Positions 17,077 to 25,886 of a stretch of DNA of 64,000 bases are shown in pieces. The stretch is taken from positions 1 through 64,000 of the forward strand of contig CAMHMH010000007.1 of NCBI GenBank assembly GCA_946186205.1, given 5' to 3'. Positions within the stretch are counted from its first letter, which is position 1; every line of letters begins with the position of its first letter. The position numbers and the translations under genes were made by a program. The stretch comes from an uncultured Fretibacterium sp. Lineage in GTDB: Bacteria; Synergistota; Synergistia; Synergistales; Aminobacteriaceae. The notes below the pieces were generated by a model. The model saw only the letters and a program-made list of their open reading frames with translations, ran no database searches and was not told the DNA's origin.

Positions 17077-17973
17077 CTATACACTGAAGCACGGACTGAG
17101 AGTCTTTATTTCAAGCTCTAGTTTTATCCCCGTGCATTCATAAACTCTATGCGCGCACTTTTCCGCAAGCCCCAGGACATCAGAGCTTGTAGCATGGCCG
17201 CTGTTAATGATGAAGTTTGCGTGCATGTCAGACACAGAAGCTCCGCCGAACGTGAGTCCCTTGCAGCCGCATTCATCGAGCAATTTCCCCGCCGAGTTAC
17301 CCGGAGGATTCTTGAACGTACAGCCGGCACTGCGGAATCTCAACGGCTGACTCTTCCTGCGAGACATGAAATCAGAATAGAGACTCTCATTCCACGCCGG
17401 GCAATCTGTGAATGACATTATTACTGAAGCTATTATGACTCCCGATATGCTGCACATTCTGTAACCGTAATCAAATTCACCGCGCCTTAATGTTACGAGA
17501 CGGCCGGAAATATCGACAGCCTTCACGCACTCTATGAACTCGCATATTCCGCGCCCCCCTGCGCCTGCATTGCCTGAAACCGCTCCGCCAATTGTGCCTG
17601 GGATGCCTGCTGAAAATTCGAGTCCGCCGATGTTCTTTTCACGGAGAATTTTTACGAGATGTGAAAGGTTATGACCTGATTCAATTTCTGCTGACGATTC
17701 ATTCTGCCACGATACAGCGTCAAGTCTTCGTGTTGAGATCGCGAGGCCGTGTATTAGTCCGTCAGGTATGATGATGTTGCTGCCTCCTCCGATAACATAC
17801 ACGGGCATATTTCTGGCACTGATGATTAATTCCTGAAGCTGTGAGATCGTTTCAGGCTGCGCGAAATACTCCGCTGTTCCTCCTGTGCCTAGCGTGGAAA
17901 ATTGTTTCAGCGGCTGATTCTCAGTTATGATTATGTCGGGCGAGTTAGGGTAAAAACTTTTCAACGGCATCAC
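17077..17973 (-). CDS. murB: UDP-N-acetylenolpyruvoylglucosamine reductase
   Basis: 298 residues: FAD-binding GTGGTAEYFAQPET, IGGGSNIIIPD, GIPGTIGGAVSGNAGAGGR, and the substrate region RSAGCTFKNPPGNSAGKL. The proton-donor position that is Ser in many MurB enzymes is Cys here, a substitution seen in other lineages. It reduces UDP-GlcNAc-enolpyruvate to UDP-MurNAc with NADPH. The start is either GTG 17973 or ATG 17970; neither has a good ribosome site. Confidence 0.96.
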   Translation of the reverse strand: MMPLKSFYPNSPDIIITENQPLKQFSTLGTGGTAEYFAQPETISQLQELIISARNMPVYVIGGGSNIIIPDGLIHGLAISTRRLDAVSWQNESSAEIESGHNLSHLVKILREKNIGGLEFSAGIPGTIGGAVSGNAGAGGRGICEFIECVKAVDISGRLVTLRRGEFDYGYRMCSISGVIIASVIMSFTDCPAWNESLYSDFMSRRKSQPLRFRSAGCTFKNPPGNSAGKLLDECGCKGLTFGGASVSDMHANFIINSGHATSSDVLGLAEKCAHRVYECTGIKLELEIKTLSPCFSV

Positions 17974-18021
17974 ACATTCATAAAATCTTGGTAATTGTCT
18001 GGTAATTATACCCTAAACATT

Positions 18022-19383
18022 TTAATTCTCAGTCAAAAACTTTTCGCCCGTCCTGTATACGTCTCCTGCTCCCATTGTGAGAAGCAAATCGCCCGGCCTC
18101 ATCTCAGCTTTCAGAAGCAAATCAGCGTCATCAAAATTTACCGCCTTAATTTTTCCCGCGCTCATTCGTATAACTTCCTCTGATGAACTGTGAGGTGCTT
18201 CCTTTTCACCCGCCGAATAAACCGGGAGTATATATGCTTTGTCCGCAAGACTGAGAGACCGCGCTATGTCCCCGGCAAAAATTGCTGTTCTCGTGAACCT
18301 GTGAGGCTGATACACCACAACGAGTCTGCGTTCAGGGTAAATACCTTTTACGGCCTCAAGCGTCGCGCGAATCTCTGAAGGGTGATGTGCGTAATCGTCC
18401 ATCACGAGAATGTTGTCTGATGTCGTTCCTTTGACCTGCATACGACGTTCAGAGCCGTGAAAGCCCCTGAGAATCTCCGAGCTTGTTCCGAAATCAATCC
18501 CGAAAATTTCAGCCGCCGAAACCGCAGCAAGCGCATTAAGTATGTTATGCTCGCCCGAAACCGAAAGAGTCAGAGTCCCAAGCTCACGGCCATGATGTGA
18601 TACCCTGCACGAGATTCCCCCGCCGTGATTCTTGGTGATGTCGTACGCTCCCCAGTCGTAACTTTTTCCGAAACCGTAGCGCAGAATTTCCCCGCGAGTC
18701 TTGCTGCACATGTCGAAAACTTTAGAGGCTCCGTCATCCTCACCGCAGAGAATCAGAGTCCCTCCTTCTTTCCTTCCGTCAGCAAATCGCACAAACGCTT
18801 CAATCACTGCTTCACGTGTCGGGTAATGGTCAACGTGATCCCAGTCAGCATTAGTGATAACTGCTGCTTGTGGCGTGAACAGCTCAAATGTTCCGTCCGA
18901 TTCGTCAAGCTCGGCGATAAACTGTCGGCCTGAACCTGATACGGCATTTGCTCCGATGTCGGGGACGTTCGCGCCTACGTAGACTGTAGGATTCATTCCG
19001 GCTTTGAGGAATATCAGCCCGGTCATTGATGATGTTGTTGTCTTTCCGTGAGTGCCAGCGATTCCGATTCCTTCTGACTGATTGAACATATAGCTTAATG
19101 CCTGTGCGCGTGAAAGTATTTTGACTCCGTTCTGGGCTGCGTATATTACTTCGGGATTGTCTCGTGAAACTGCGCTGCTTAAGATTAATGCTTCAGGTTT
19201 GAACTTGCCGATGTGATTTTGTGAGTGCGGTATCTCAACGGGTATTGATCCTAAATCGTAATGAGGTGATTTCAAGTCGCACCCTGAAACTTGAAGGCCG
19301 TTATCTTTGAGGAGAACTGCGAGCGCACTCATACCTGCTCCGCCAATGCCCATAAGGTGAACGCGGTTAATATTCTTTAACAT
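18022..19383 (-). CDS. murC: UDP-N-acetylmuramate--L-alanine ligase
   Basis: About 453 residues with the Mur ligase order: UDP-binding Rossmann loop (VHLMGIGGAGMSALA), central ATP site (GIAGTHGKTTTSSMTGLI), ATPase residues in DESDGTFELF, and a C-terminal domain with DYAHHPSEIRATLEA and VVYQPHRFTRT. It adds the first L-Ala to UDP-MurNAc. The start is placed at ATG 19383 because homologues begin at MLKNINRVHLMG; a 13-residue longer version from 19422 lacks a ribosome site. It heads the murC-murB-ftsQ-ftsA-ftsZ run and is separated from ftsK by a terminator. Confidence 0.96.
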   Translation of the reverse strand: MLKNINRVHLMGIGGAGMSALAVLLKDNGLQVSGCDLKSPHYDLGSIPVEIPHSQNHIGKFKPEALILSSAVSRDNPEVIYAAQNGVKILSRAQALSYMFNQSEGIGIAGTHGKTTTSSMTGLIFLKAGMNPTVYVGANVPDIGANAVSGSGRQFIAELDESDGTFELFTPQAAVITNADWDHVDHYPTREAVIEAFVRFADGRKEGGTLILCGEDDGASKVFDMCSKTRGEILRYGFGKSYDWGAYDITKNHGGGISCRVSHHGRELGTLTLSVSGEHNILNALAAVSAAEIFGIDFGTSSEILRGFHGSERRMQVKGTTSDNILVMDDYAHHPSEIRATLEAVKGIYPERRLVVVYQPHRFTRTAIFAGDIARSLSLADKAYILPVYSAGEKEAPHSSSEEVIRMSAGKIKAVNFDDADLLLKAEMRPGDLLLTMGAGDVYRTGEKFLTEN

Positions 19384-19437
19384 GACAGGAAAACTTTTCA
19401 CTCCTAAAATTTTTTGTGGCATGAATGGCCTATTGTA

Positions 19438-19474
19438 GCAAAAAATAAATCCCCCTGCTTTAACACAGAGGGAC
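19438..19474 (-). terminator. Terminator between ftsK and murC
   Basis: On the minus strand CCCTCTG pairs with CAGGGGG (one mismatch) across a seven-base loop, followed by ATTTATTTTTT. It ends the ftsK transcript ahead of murC. Confidence 0.7.
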
Positions 19475-19492
19475 TCGGAATGACTCAGCGTC

Positions 19493-21625
19493 TCAGAATC
19501 GAATCATGTCGGGTGGCTCCAAACTCGCGAACATGTACTCGGTGAAGTCAGAAATTTTGTCTTCATTGACATATGGAGTCTGAAAACGAATCGCGTGAGG
19601 GCTTCCTGTGTTCCTGAAAAGCATATCCCCTTTGCCCGTGAGAGTCATTGCGTCATTGCTGCCGATGATGTTCTTCGACTCTGCCTCTGCTGAAAGTGTG
19701 AATGCCGCGCGAGCCGGGATGTTTGACTTTATCATTGTCGTGAAAACATCGGGTGAAGGTCTTTGCGCCGCGAGTATCATATAGATTCCTGATGCCCCGG
19801 ATTTTTGCGCGAGCCTCATAATGATTCCTTCAAGCTCAGGCCCTGCGCTGTAAACCAGATCTGCAAGCTCATTAATCACTATCACGATTTCGGGGAGCTT
19901 GTTTTCGTCCCTCTGCTTGCGGTTGAATGAGGCAAGATTTCTCACGCGAGCTGAAGCAAAAGCGGCTGTCCTCTTCTCCATCTCATCAAATGCCCAAGTG
20001 AGAGCCTTAACCGCCGAGTCAGGTTCATACACTGGGGGCGCGATCAAATGCGGGAGTCCGTCATAAACTGCAAACTCAATGTGCCTGGGGTCAATGAGAA
20101 TCATGCGCAGGTCTTCAGGCTTCCTCCTGTAACACATGCTCATTATGCACGAATTGACGAACATGGCGCGCCCTGAACCTGTATTGCCCGCTATGAGCAA
20201 GTGCGGCATCTCCTCAAGTCCTGCGACAGAAATTTTCCCGTCAACCCTAACTCCGAGCGGCAAAGGGAGTCTTGCTTGTGAGGAAATATATTCGTCGCTC
20301 TCGATGATGTTGCGCAGTGCGATAGTCTTACGGTCTGAACGAGGAACTTCAACGCCTACATACCTTGTGCCTAAGATGGGAGCTTCAATCCTAACGGCCA
20401 TGACAGCGAGAGACATTGCGAGGTCTTCAGCAAGCCCGGAGATTTTGTTGACCTTTGTCCCCGGCGCAAGCTCTAGCTGATACTGAATGAACGTCGGCCC
20501 TGTAACGATATGAGCGACTGAGGAGTTTACGCTGAAATTTTTCAGTGTTGATGTGATTGTTTTTGCCTGCTTCTCAGAATGCTTGAGGATTTCGCGGTCA
20601 GGCTCAGACTTTGAGCGTGTGCCGAAGATTTCAACGGGCGGGGGAAATGATGACTTCTCGCGGATGTACTTTGCTGTTTCCTCCGGGAGTATTTCGGGAG
20701 TTTCTGACGGTGAAGGGATTGCCTCCTCTTTTGGTTTCTCGCCTTCAGGAGCTGGGAAGGTGTTTACGGGGGGAAGCGGCCTGCGTAACTTCTTGACTCT
20801 CGGTGAAGGGAGCGTGCGTTTCTGTCGCGGTGCTTTCATTTCGTCCGAGTCAAAGAGGGCTAATGCGCTGTCAATAACTTCAACAGCATTCGTCATTACG
20901 TTTTCGGGCAAAATGTCAATCTCTTCTTCAACATATCGCGGCTCATCTGGTGCGGGCTTGAGCTGCGGCATCTGAAAATCAAAATTTGCCGGCGGAATAT
21001 CAATGACATAATCATCTCTTTGTTCTCGCTTTGAAGGTGTGAAAATCGGTGCGGGGATTTCGTTTGCTGACTCTGGTTCTGATTCTCTGCGCGGGTTTTG
21101 TTTCTTTCGCGGACGGAATTTAATCTTGGGTATCTTGGGAAGGTGTATTCTTATCTTCAGAATTTTTGAGCCGAAAAAGACCGCTGACAATAAGAATAAT
21201 CCTACAGTGATTACCAGCGTGATGAAAGTCCCGGCATTAAGCACGAAAAATTTCGCGAGACTTCCCCCGAAACTGCCCGGCGTGAAAATTAATGTCTCAG
21301 AACTCCAGCCCGATTCTTTCAGCAGTCCCAAAAGAAACGAGAACGATATATAGAGCATGAGAGTCCCGAAAAACTGACGGCGGAATTTCGGTATTCTGAA
21401 CTTCAAGAGCTTCGCCCCGCACGAGTAAAGAACGAAAAGAATCGGAAGTATCACAGCACCGCCGAATGTCCCGCGCAGATATTCGCCCAAACTCCTGCCG
21501 CTTTCACCCGCCAATGAGCTGTCGAAGAATGACATGATGAAATATATACACGCAATGACGATTACGAACAGAAGCATTTCGGACCAGCTCCCATTGTTTG
21601 AATCATTGCCGCGTCTCCTGCTCAA
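19493..21625 (-). CDS. ftsK: FtsK/SpoIIIE-family protein with degenerate ATPase motifs
   Basis: 710 residues: four N-terminal membrane helices (about 17-155), a charged Pro-rich linker (160-345) and an FtsK motor-like domain (355-700). The domain aligns through AHIVTGPTFIQYQLELAPG, DPRHIEFAVYDGLPHL, LAQKSGASGIYMILAAQRPS and LTGKGDMLF. However, Walker A reads G480-NTGSG-R486-A487 in place of GATGSGKS, and Walker B reads VIVIN585ELAD in place of VIDELAD. Both were checked against the nucleotide sequence. The C-terminal gamma (KOPS-reading) winged helix is also missing. TTG start with AAGGAGGG. It may be a non-translocating scaffold at the septum, or the fold may use altered residues; a second, active FtsK elsewhere would be expected. 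Confidence 0.88.
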   Translation of the reverse strand: MSRRRGNDSNNGSWSEMLLFVIVIACIYFIMSFFDSSLAGESGRSLGEYLRGTFGGAVILPILFVLYSCGAKLLKFRIPKFRRQFFGTLMLYISFSFLLGLLKESGWSSETLIFTPGSFGGSLAKFFVLNAGTFITLVITVGLFLLSAVFFGSKILKIRIHLPKIPKIKFRPRKKQNPRRESEPESANEIPAPIFTPSKREQRDDYVIDIPPANFDFQMPQLKPAPDEPRYVEEEIDILPENVMTNAVEVIDSALALFDSDEMKAPRQKRTLPSPRVKKLRRPLPPVNTFPAPEGEKPKEEAIPSPSETPEILPEETAKYIREKSSFPPPVEIFGTRSKSEPDREILKHSEKQAKTITSTLKNFSVNSSVAHIVTGPTFIQYQLELAPGTKVNKISGLAEDLAMSLAVMAVRIEAPILGTRYVGVEVPRSDRKTIALRNIIESDEYISSQARLPLPLGVRVDGKISVAGLEEMPHLLIAGNTGSGRAMFVNSCIMSMCYRRKPEDLRMILIDPRHIEFAVYDGLPHLIAPPVYEPDSAVKALTWAFDEMEKRTAAFASARVRNLASFNRKQRDENKLPEIVIVINELADLVYSAGPELEGIIMRLAQKSGASGIYMILAAQRPSPDVFTTMIKSNIPARAAFTLSAEAESKNIIGSNDAMTLTGKGDMLFRNTGSPHAIRFQTPYVNEDKISDFTEYMFASLEPPDMIRF

Positions 21626-21640
21626 AATTTTTCCCTCCTT

Positions 21641-22744
21641 CTATTTTGCTGAACGTATTTCCCTGATGTTGGCTTGATGTTCCTTGTTTGTCTTTGCGAA
21701 ATGGTGATAGCCGTCTCTGCCTGCGACGTAATACAAGTAGTCGTTGAACTCCGGGTCAAGGGCTGCTCCCCATGCCTCGACTCCCGGGACGCAAATCGGG
21801 CGCGGGGGAAGTCCTTTGTACTTGTATGTGTTGTAGGGCGAGTCGATTTCGAGATCTTTATACAGGACTCGCGTCAGCTTTCTCCCTTTGAGCCTCCAAG
21901 CATATACGACAGTCGCGTCAATCTGAAGCAGCATATTCTTTCTCATCCTGTTATGAATGACTCCCGCAACTGTCCTTGACTCTGAGTCGTGCAGAACTTC
22001 ACGCTCAACCATCGACGCAACAATAGAGGCTTCCTTGATGTCGTTCGAGGTCAAATTGTGTTGGGTGATAAATTCTCCCCAATGATTCCACCAAGCAGAA
22101 GAGGAGCGGCTCACAATTTCGTCTGCTGTCCTGTCAACAAGCATATACGTTTCGGGCATGAGGAAGGCGGCGCGTGTATACTCATCTTCCGGGAGTCCTT
22201 TGAGAATGTCGAGCAATTTCGGCGGGTAATTCTTGTTGTTCATGAGAGCTTCTGAGACTGCCTCGCGGTTAACTTTCTTGTCTTGGCTTTCTAGTGAGTC
22301 GATCAGCGCGAAAATATCGAGTCCCGGAAGAAGCTGCAATTTCAGCAACGCCGGCTTGAGTGTACGCAGCTGCCTCGCAACATTCCACGCATCAGAAGGA
22401 ACAACGCTGTAATGTCCTGCGCGAATCTTCCTGTCGAGTCCGAATTTAATCATCCACCGCGCAAGGTCAATAGGAGTCCCCTTCTCTAACGCTCCTTGAA
22501 TCTCAAAAGCTCTTGCTGCCTGTGAAGCTGTCATGCCCTGCTCGATAACAACATTCACTGTCTCGCCTTCAGGGATCGGAATCATGTACTCCCAGAAAGA
22601 AGCGGGGACTTTAAGATGATATGACGAATAAGCAGCGATGCCAAAAATAAAAAGCAGCAGGAAAAAAATTATGCCTGAGAAAATGAATCGGCGGCTGCGT
22701 TTGCGATGTCTTTGTGTTGGGATTGAGTGTGATTTTCTTTGCAA
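21641..22744 (-). CDS. mltG: Endolytic murein transglycosylase MltG
   Basis: 367 residues: basic N-terminus, one membrane helix (FIFSGIIFFLLLFIFGIAAY), LysM-like start of the periplasmic part, then the YceG/MltG catalytic domain with the conserved Glu in ASIVASMVEREV, LLQIDATVVYAW, SPYNTYKYKGLPPRPICVPG and a YVAGRDGYHHFAKTNKEH end. It cleaves nascent glycan strands at the outer face of the membrane and so sets chain length. Start TTG 22744. It lies 15 bp before ftsK on the same strand and may be read from the pseudopilin operon upstream, which ends 60 bp away with no clear terminator between them. Confidence 0.95.
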   Translation of the reverse strand: MQRKSHSIPTQRHRKRSRRFIFSGIIFFLLLFIFGIAAYSSYHLKVPASFWEYMIPIPEGETVNVVIEQGMTASQAARAFEIQGALEKGTPIDLARWMIKFGLDRKIRAGHYSVVPSDAWNVARQLRTLKPALLKLQLLPGLDIFALIDSLESQDKKVNREAVSEALMNNKNYPPKLLDILKGLPEDEYTRAAFLMPETYMLVDRTADEIVSRSSSAWWNHWGEFITQHNLTSNDIKEASIVASMVEREVLHDSESRTVAGVIHNRMRKNMLLQIDATVVYAWRLKGRKLTRVLYKDLEIDSPYNTYKYKGLPPRPICVPGVEAWGAALDPEFNDYLYYVAGRDGYHHFAKTNKEHQANIREIRSAK

Positions 22745-22804
22745 GTTCGGGACACATCCTGTGTTAATTTTTCGCCTATTATACAGGATATGCCCCGCGT
22801 AAAT

Positions 22805-23314
22805 TTATTCTGACGGAGTTTCTTCCGCGCTTGTGCTGTTAGTCGGTGAGGTTCGTATTCGTCCTTCAGTTATGCCTGCGATGATGACGTAATACTTTTC
22901 GCCTTGTGAGTCTGTTACTGTGATTGTTCCGCCGCTGTTGAAGCGTTTGTTCGTTTCGTTATAGGCAATCCCGTGAATACCTATGAAGTTGTCAGTGTAC
23001 GCGCATCCTTTTGAGGCTCTGAATGATTTGTCGTAATTATTCATTCCGCCCCACCATTTTATTGTTACGTAATATTCTTTTGCGCCGTTTTTCTCCTCAA
23101 AGTCCATATCCATATCAAAGCCCTGATGTATTCTGTCAGCCTTGTTCATTGTGCGGTAAATATACGCTGCGAGCCTTTCTGCTTCGTGCTGTGCGGTTTG
23201 TTTTGCTGATGAAGCCGAGAGCAGCATTGCAGCAGATGATATAGCCATGACGAGAATCCCAATCATTAATTCTGCAACTGTAAAAGCTCTGTACGTTTTC
23301 ATGTTGTTTTTCAT
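22805..23314 (-). CDS. Type IV pseudopilin
   Basis: 169 residues with a class III (prepilin) leader: basic MKNNMKTYR, then AFTVAELMIGILVMAISSAAMLLSAS, with Glu at +5 after cleavage. The -1 residue is Ala instead of the usual Gly. The rest is a small globular domain. It is the last gene of the coupled operon, starting four bases after the preceding pseudopilin stop. Probably a minor pilin or a component of a type II secretion-like or DNA-uptake pilus. Confidence 0.85.
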   Translation of the reverse strand: MKNNMKTYRAFTVAELMIGILVMAISSAAMLLSASSAKQTAQHEAERLAAYIYRTMNKADRIHQGFDMDMDFEEKNGAKEYYVTIKWWGGMNNYDKSFRASKGCAYTDNFIGIHGIAYNETNKRFNSGGTITVTDSQGEKYYVIIAGITEGRIRTSPTNSTSAEETPSE

Positions 23315-23318
23315 GCCG

Positions 23319-23795
23319 CTATTCTTTATCTTCTGATGTTATAAGTACATAGTAAGCTGATGAATTTTCTGATGTTATTTCTATATATCTGTGCTTTGAA
23401 GCATAAGTGCTTAACTTTGCGCCGAGTGCTGAAATTTTTGCGCCGTTAGGAAAATTTTTATAGTCATATGTAAAATTGTTCGAGTGATTGTCATCCCATT
23501 TAACATTTAATCCCGCGCTTATTTCAAACGGAGGCTCAGTGTTATTTGTGCCTTTATTCCATGAAACATTAAGTATATTGCCACCATCTATTGAAGCGTT
23601 AAAGCCTACTTTTATTCTGTCTGATTTCTGAGTCAGCCTCGTGATATATGCCGCTACTTTCTCGGCCTCGCGCTTTGGAGTCTGATCCGCTGAATGATGG
23701 CTGAGAATCATAACCCCGGCCATGGCGGACATAATCGTTACGCTCATAAGAACTTCAATGAGTGTAAAACCTTTCGTACTATTTTTATTTGCCAT
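23319..23795 (-). CDS. Type IV pseudopilin
   Basis: About 158 residues with a textbook leader: ANKNSTKGFTLIEVLMSVTIMSAM, cleaved after Gly, Phe at +1 and Glu at +5. Both this protein and the next downstream share a HSADQTPKREAEKVAAYI-like region after the helix, so they are paralogues. Start ATG 23795, with GGAGGG eight bases upstream, lying inside the end of the PilM-PilN fusion gene (overlap 11 bp). Confidence 0.88.
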   Translation of the reverse strand: MANKNSTKGFTLIEVLMSVTIMSAMAGVMILSHHSADQTPKREAEKVAAYITRLTQKSDRIKVGFNASIDGGNILNVSWNKGTNNTEPPFEISAGLNVKWDDNHSNNFTYDYKNFPNGAKISALGAKLSTYASKHRYIEITSENSSAYYVLITSEDKE

Positions 23796-25191
23796 GTGCT
23801 GAACCCTCCGCATTAATCACAAGAATGTCTTTCACCCTTAACACGAGCTTGAAGACTTTGCGCTGTAATTGATCCCTCTGCGAGAAAGGAAGCATAACGC
23901 TGTCAAATAGTCCGCTCTCTTTGAGTCCTTCAGTCATTGTGATGATCTCCATGTCATCGTTTGCTTTTCCGTCAACAATAACGTTCACTCCTCCGAGAGG
24001 CCCTAAGGTGAATTGCGCGCTGTCGTACTTGATGCCCGTCGTCTGATTCACTTCGAGCGCGTTCAGTATCTCAAGAACAGGAATATCACCCTTCAGGAAG
24101 TCGAGAATTTTTTCAGTGTGCCTTCTCTGGTTCTCAAGCTCAGCGTTTTTCTTTTCGAGAATCTGTCGGCGTGATGTGATTGCGTTTTCTTCCCCGCGCA
24201 AATCCTCAATCTTTTCCATGAGTGAATGAATGTTCATGAAGGCATATGAGATTGTCCCGATTGATGTCATAAGGAAGCCCGCGAGAAGAAGCCACAATGC
24301 GAGTCTGTTCGGGTTGAATGAGTATCTCCTGCGTTCAAGCTCTACATATTCTGAGGGTCTGAGGTCTAATCCTTCGTCGGGGTTGTCCCTGAGAGCGAGT
24401 CCGAGCGCGGCATAATATTTATCCTCAAGGTTTATGATCTCCATCCCTGAGTCTGTACTGAGCTGGAAATCGACTCCCGCCAAAGCTATCTTGCTGACCT
24501 GCACGCGCCTGTACTGAGTCCCGATGAACTGAATCGTGCTGAGTACGTCCTGAAAGTTGCTGAGGTTGTTTACTGTCCTGTAGAAGATTCCGTAGCCTTC
24601 CCATGAAGCTATTATGTTGTGATTGTCGGCGAAGACTCCGAGTCCTTCTTTGAGCTGAGGCACCGCGCGAATCATCGCAAAGTTCATAGGCTCAACTGCC
24701 CCGGCGGGAATGTCGGCTTTCTTCGCAATGTCTAATACCCGGTCAACAAGTGATTTCTTTGCTGTCGCCGCGAGAACTGATACTTTGCCTTCAACATCTG
24801 AAGGTGTCTTTATGATTACAGCGTCAAAAATTGTGTCAACTCTTGAAGTGAAATATTCCTCAAAGTTAAGGTCAATCGTGCTGCGAATATCCTCGATGCT
24901 CATTTTCGGGAACACTATCGGCCTTCTTATTACGACATCGCCGGGAGGGAGTCCGATTGTTACGGGCTGTCGTATTTTCCCTGTCTTTTTCTGAAGAGCC
25001 TTGAAGCCTTCCTCAAGCATAGCGAAATCCTTTATGACTCCGTTCGCAACACAGCCATCGGGAAGCTCAGCTGAAGCGCGGCGGGTTATTTCTCCGTGTT
25101 CGTCAAGCTCAATGAAATAAAGTGCCTCATCATGAATCGCGAGTCCCGCAAAATTTTTCTGTACGATCTTTTTGCCTGCTCCGAATGGCAT
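23785..25191 (-). CDS. PilM-PilN fusion protein of a type IV pilus-like machine
   Basis: About 468 residues. Residues 1-280 form a PilM-like actin-fold domain (FAGLAIHDEALYFIEL, VTIGLPPGDVVIRRPIVFP, GVFADNHNIIASWEGYG, KIALAGVDF). A membrane helix follows (LALWLLLAGFLMTSIGTISYAF, about 296-318). Then come a coiled coil and a PilN-like periplasmic domain (about 330-465). In most species PilM (cytoplasmic) and PilN (membrane) are separate, and PilM binds the N-terminal tail of PilN; here they are one chain. ATG 25191 has AGGAGG ten bases upstream and overlaps the preceding stop (TAATG). Confidence 0.85.
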   Translation of the reverse strand: MPFGAGKKIVQKNFAGLAIHDEALYFIELDEHGEITRRASAELPDGCVANGVIKDFAMLEEGFKALQKKTGKIRQPVTIGLPPGDVVIRRPIVFPKMSIEDIRSTIDLNFEEYFTSRVDTIFDAVIIKTPSDVEGKVSVLAATAKKSLVDRVLDIAKKADIPAGAVEPMNFAMIRAVPQLKEGLGVFADNHNIIASWEGYGIFYRTVNNLSNFQDVLSTIQFIGTQYRRVQVSKIALAGVDFQLSTDSGMEIINLEDKYYAALGLALRDNPDEGLDLRPSEYVELERRRYSFNPNRLALWLLLAGFLMTSIGTISYAFMNIHSLMEKIEDLRGEENAITSRRQILEKKNAELENQRRHTEKILDFLKGDIPVLEILNALEVNQTTGIKYDSAQFTLGPLGGVNVIVDGKANDDMEIITMTEGLKESGLFDSVMLPFSQRDQLQRKVFKLVLRVKDILVINAEGSAHGK

Positions 25192-25886
25192 TAATACCAC
25201 ACCTCCTGAAATGATAACGTCTCTATGTTGTGATAAGTTGCGGAGCTTGAGTCCGCTTCATCCCTGCTGACTAGAACCTGATACATTAATTTTGCGCCGT
25301 AATAATTTTCCGGGAGCTGAGTCCACGCCCTTATGAGATAAAATCTGTTATAGACTTTACTATATTTCGGCTTGCCTATTGCATTACGTACAATGTCGTT
25401 GGAAGCATTTCGCTCAAATTCTCCAAGCGGAGGCATGGCCGCAAAAACTTTCTTGTGTGCGTTCTCATTGCCGTAGCCATCTTCTTGGGTTGTCCATTTG
25501 CTACGGTCAAAAACTGTGGCATCAAACGAGTAATCCAAATCGTGAATGCTGACGTGATATGTGTATGTGCCGTCAGAATTTTTCCATTCAGTTGTCAAAT
25601 TATTATCACTAAAAAGTTTTGCACTGTCTAAGAACTGAGAATAATTTAGTGTATTAGTTTCAAGAGTTGACAAATGTTCGATTGTTTGAGTTCCTGTTTC
25701 TTTCAGCGCGTCTTTTGCTTCCTCAACGAGCGACTGAAGATGAAGCCTGTAAAGCATAATCTCTCGTCCTTCAGCAAGCGAATCAGATGACGACTTCGTG
25801 AAGAAAAACACCTGCGCCGTAACCATTACCGCAAACATCATGAACACCATCACATTAATCAATGAAGCTCCGCGCCTCTTTGTCAT
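25191..25886 (-). CDS. PilX-like minor pseudopilin
   Basis: 231 residues opening MTKRRGASLINVMVFMMFAVMVTAQVFFF: a basic leader, Gly before the predicted cleavage point and a long hydrophobic helix, but no Glu at +5. This is the pattern of PilX/GspK-type minor pilins, which cap the pilus tip. The remainder is a globular domain without a motif I recognise. It overlaps the nuclease gene by four bases (ATGA), with GGAGGAG upstream, so it is coupled to it. Confidence 0.7.
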   Translation of the reverse strand: MTKRRGASLINVMVFMMFAVMVTAQVFFFTKSSSDSLAEGREIMLYRLHLQSLVEEAKDALKETGTQTIEHLSTLETNTLNYSQFLDSAKLFSDNNLTTEWKNSDGTYTYHVSIHDLDYSFDATVFDRSKWTTQEDGYGNENAHKKVFAAMPPLGEFERNASNDIVRNAIGKPKYSKVYNRFYLIRAWTQLPENYYGAKLMYQVLVSRDEADSSSATYHNIETLSFQEVWY

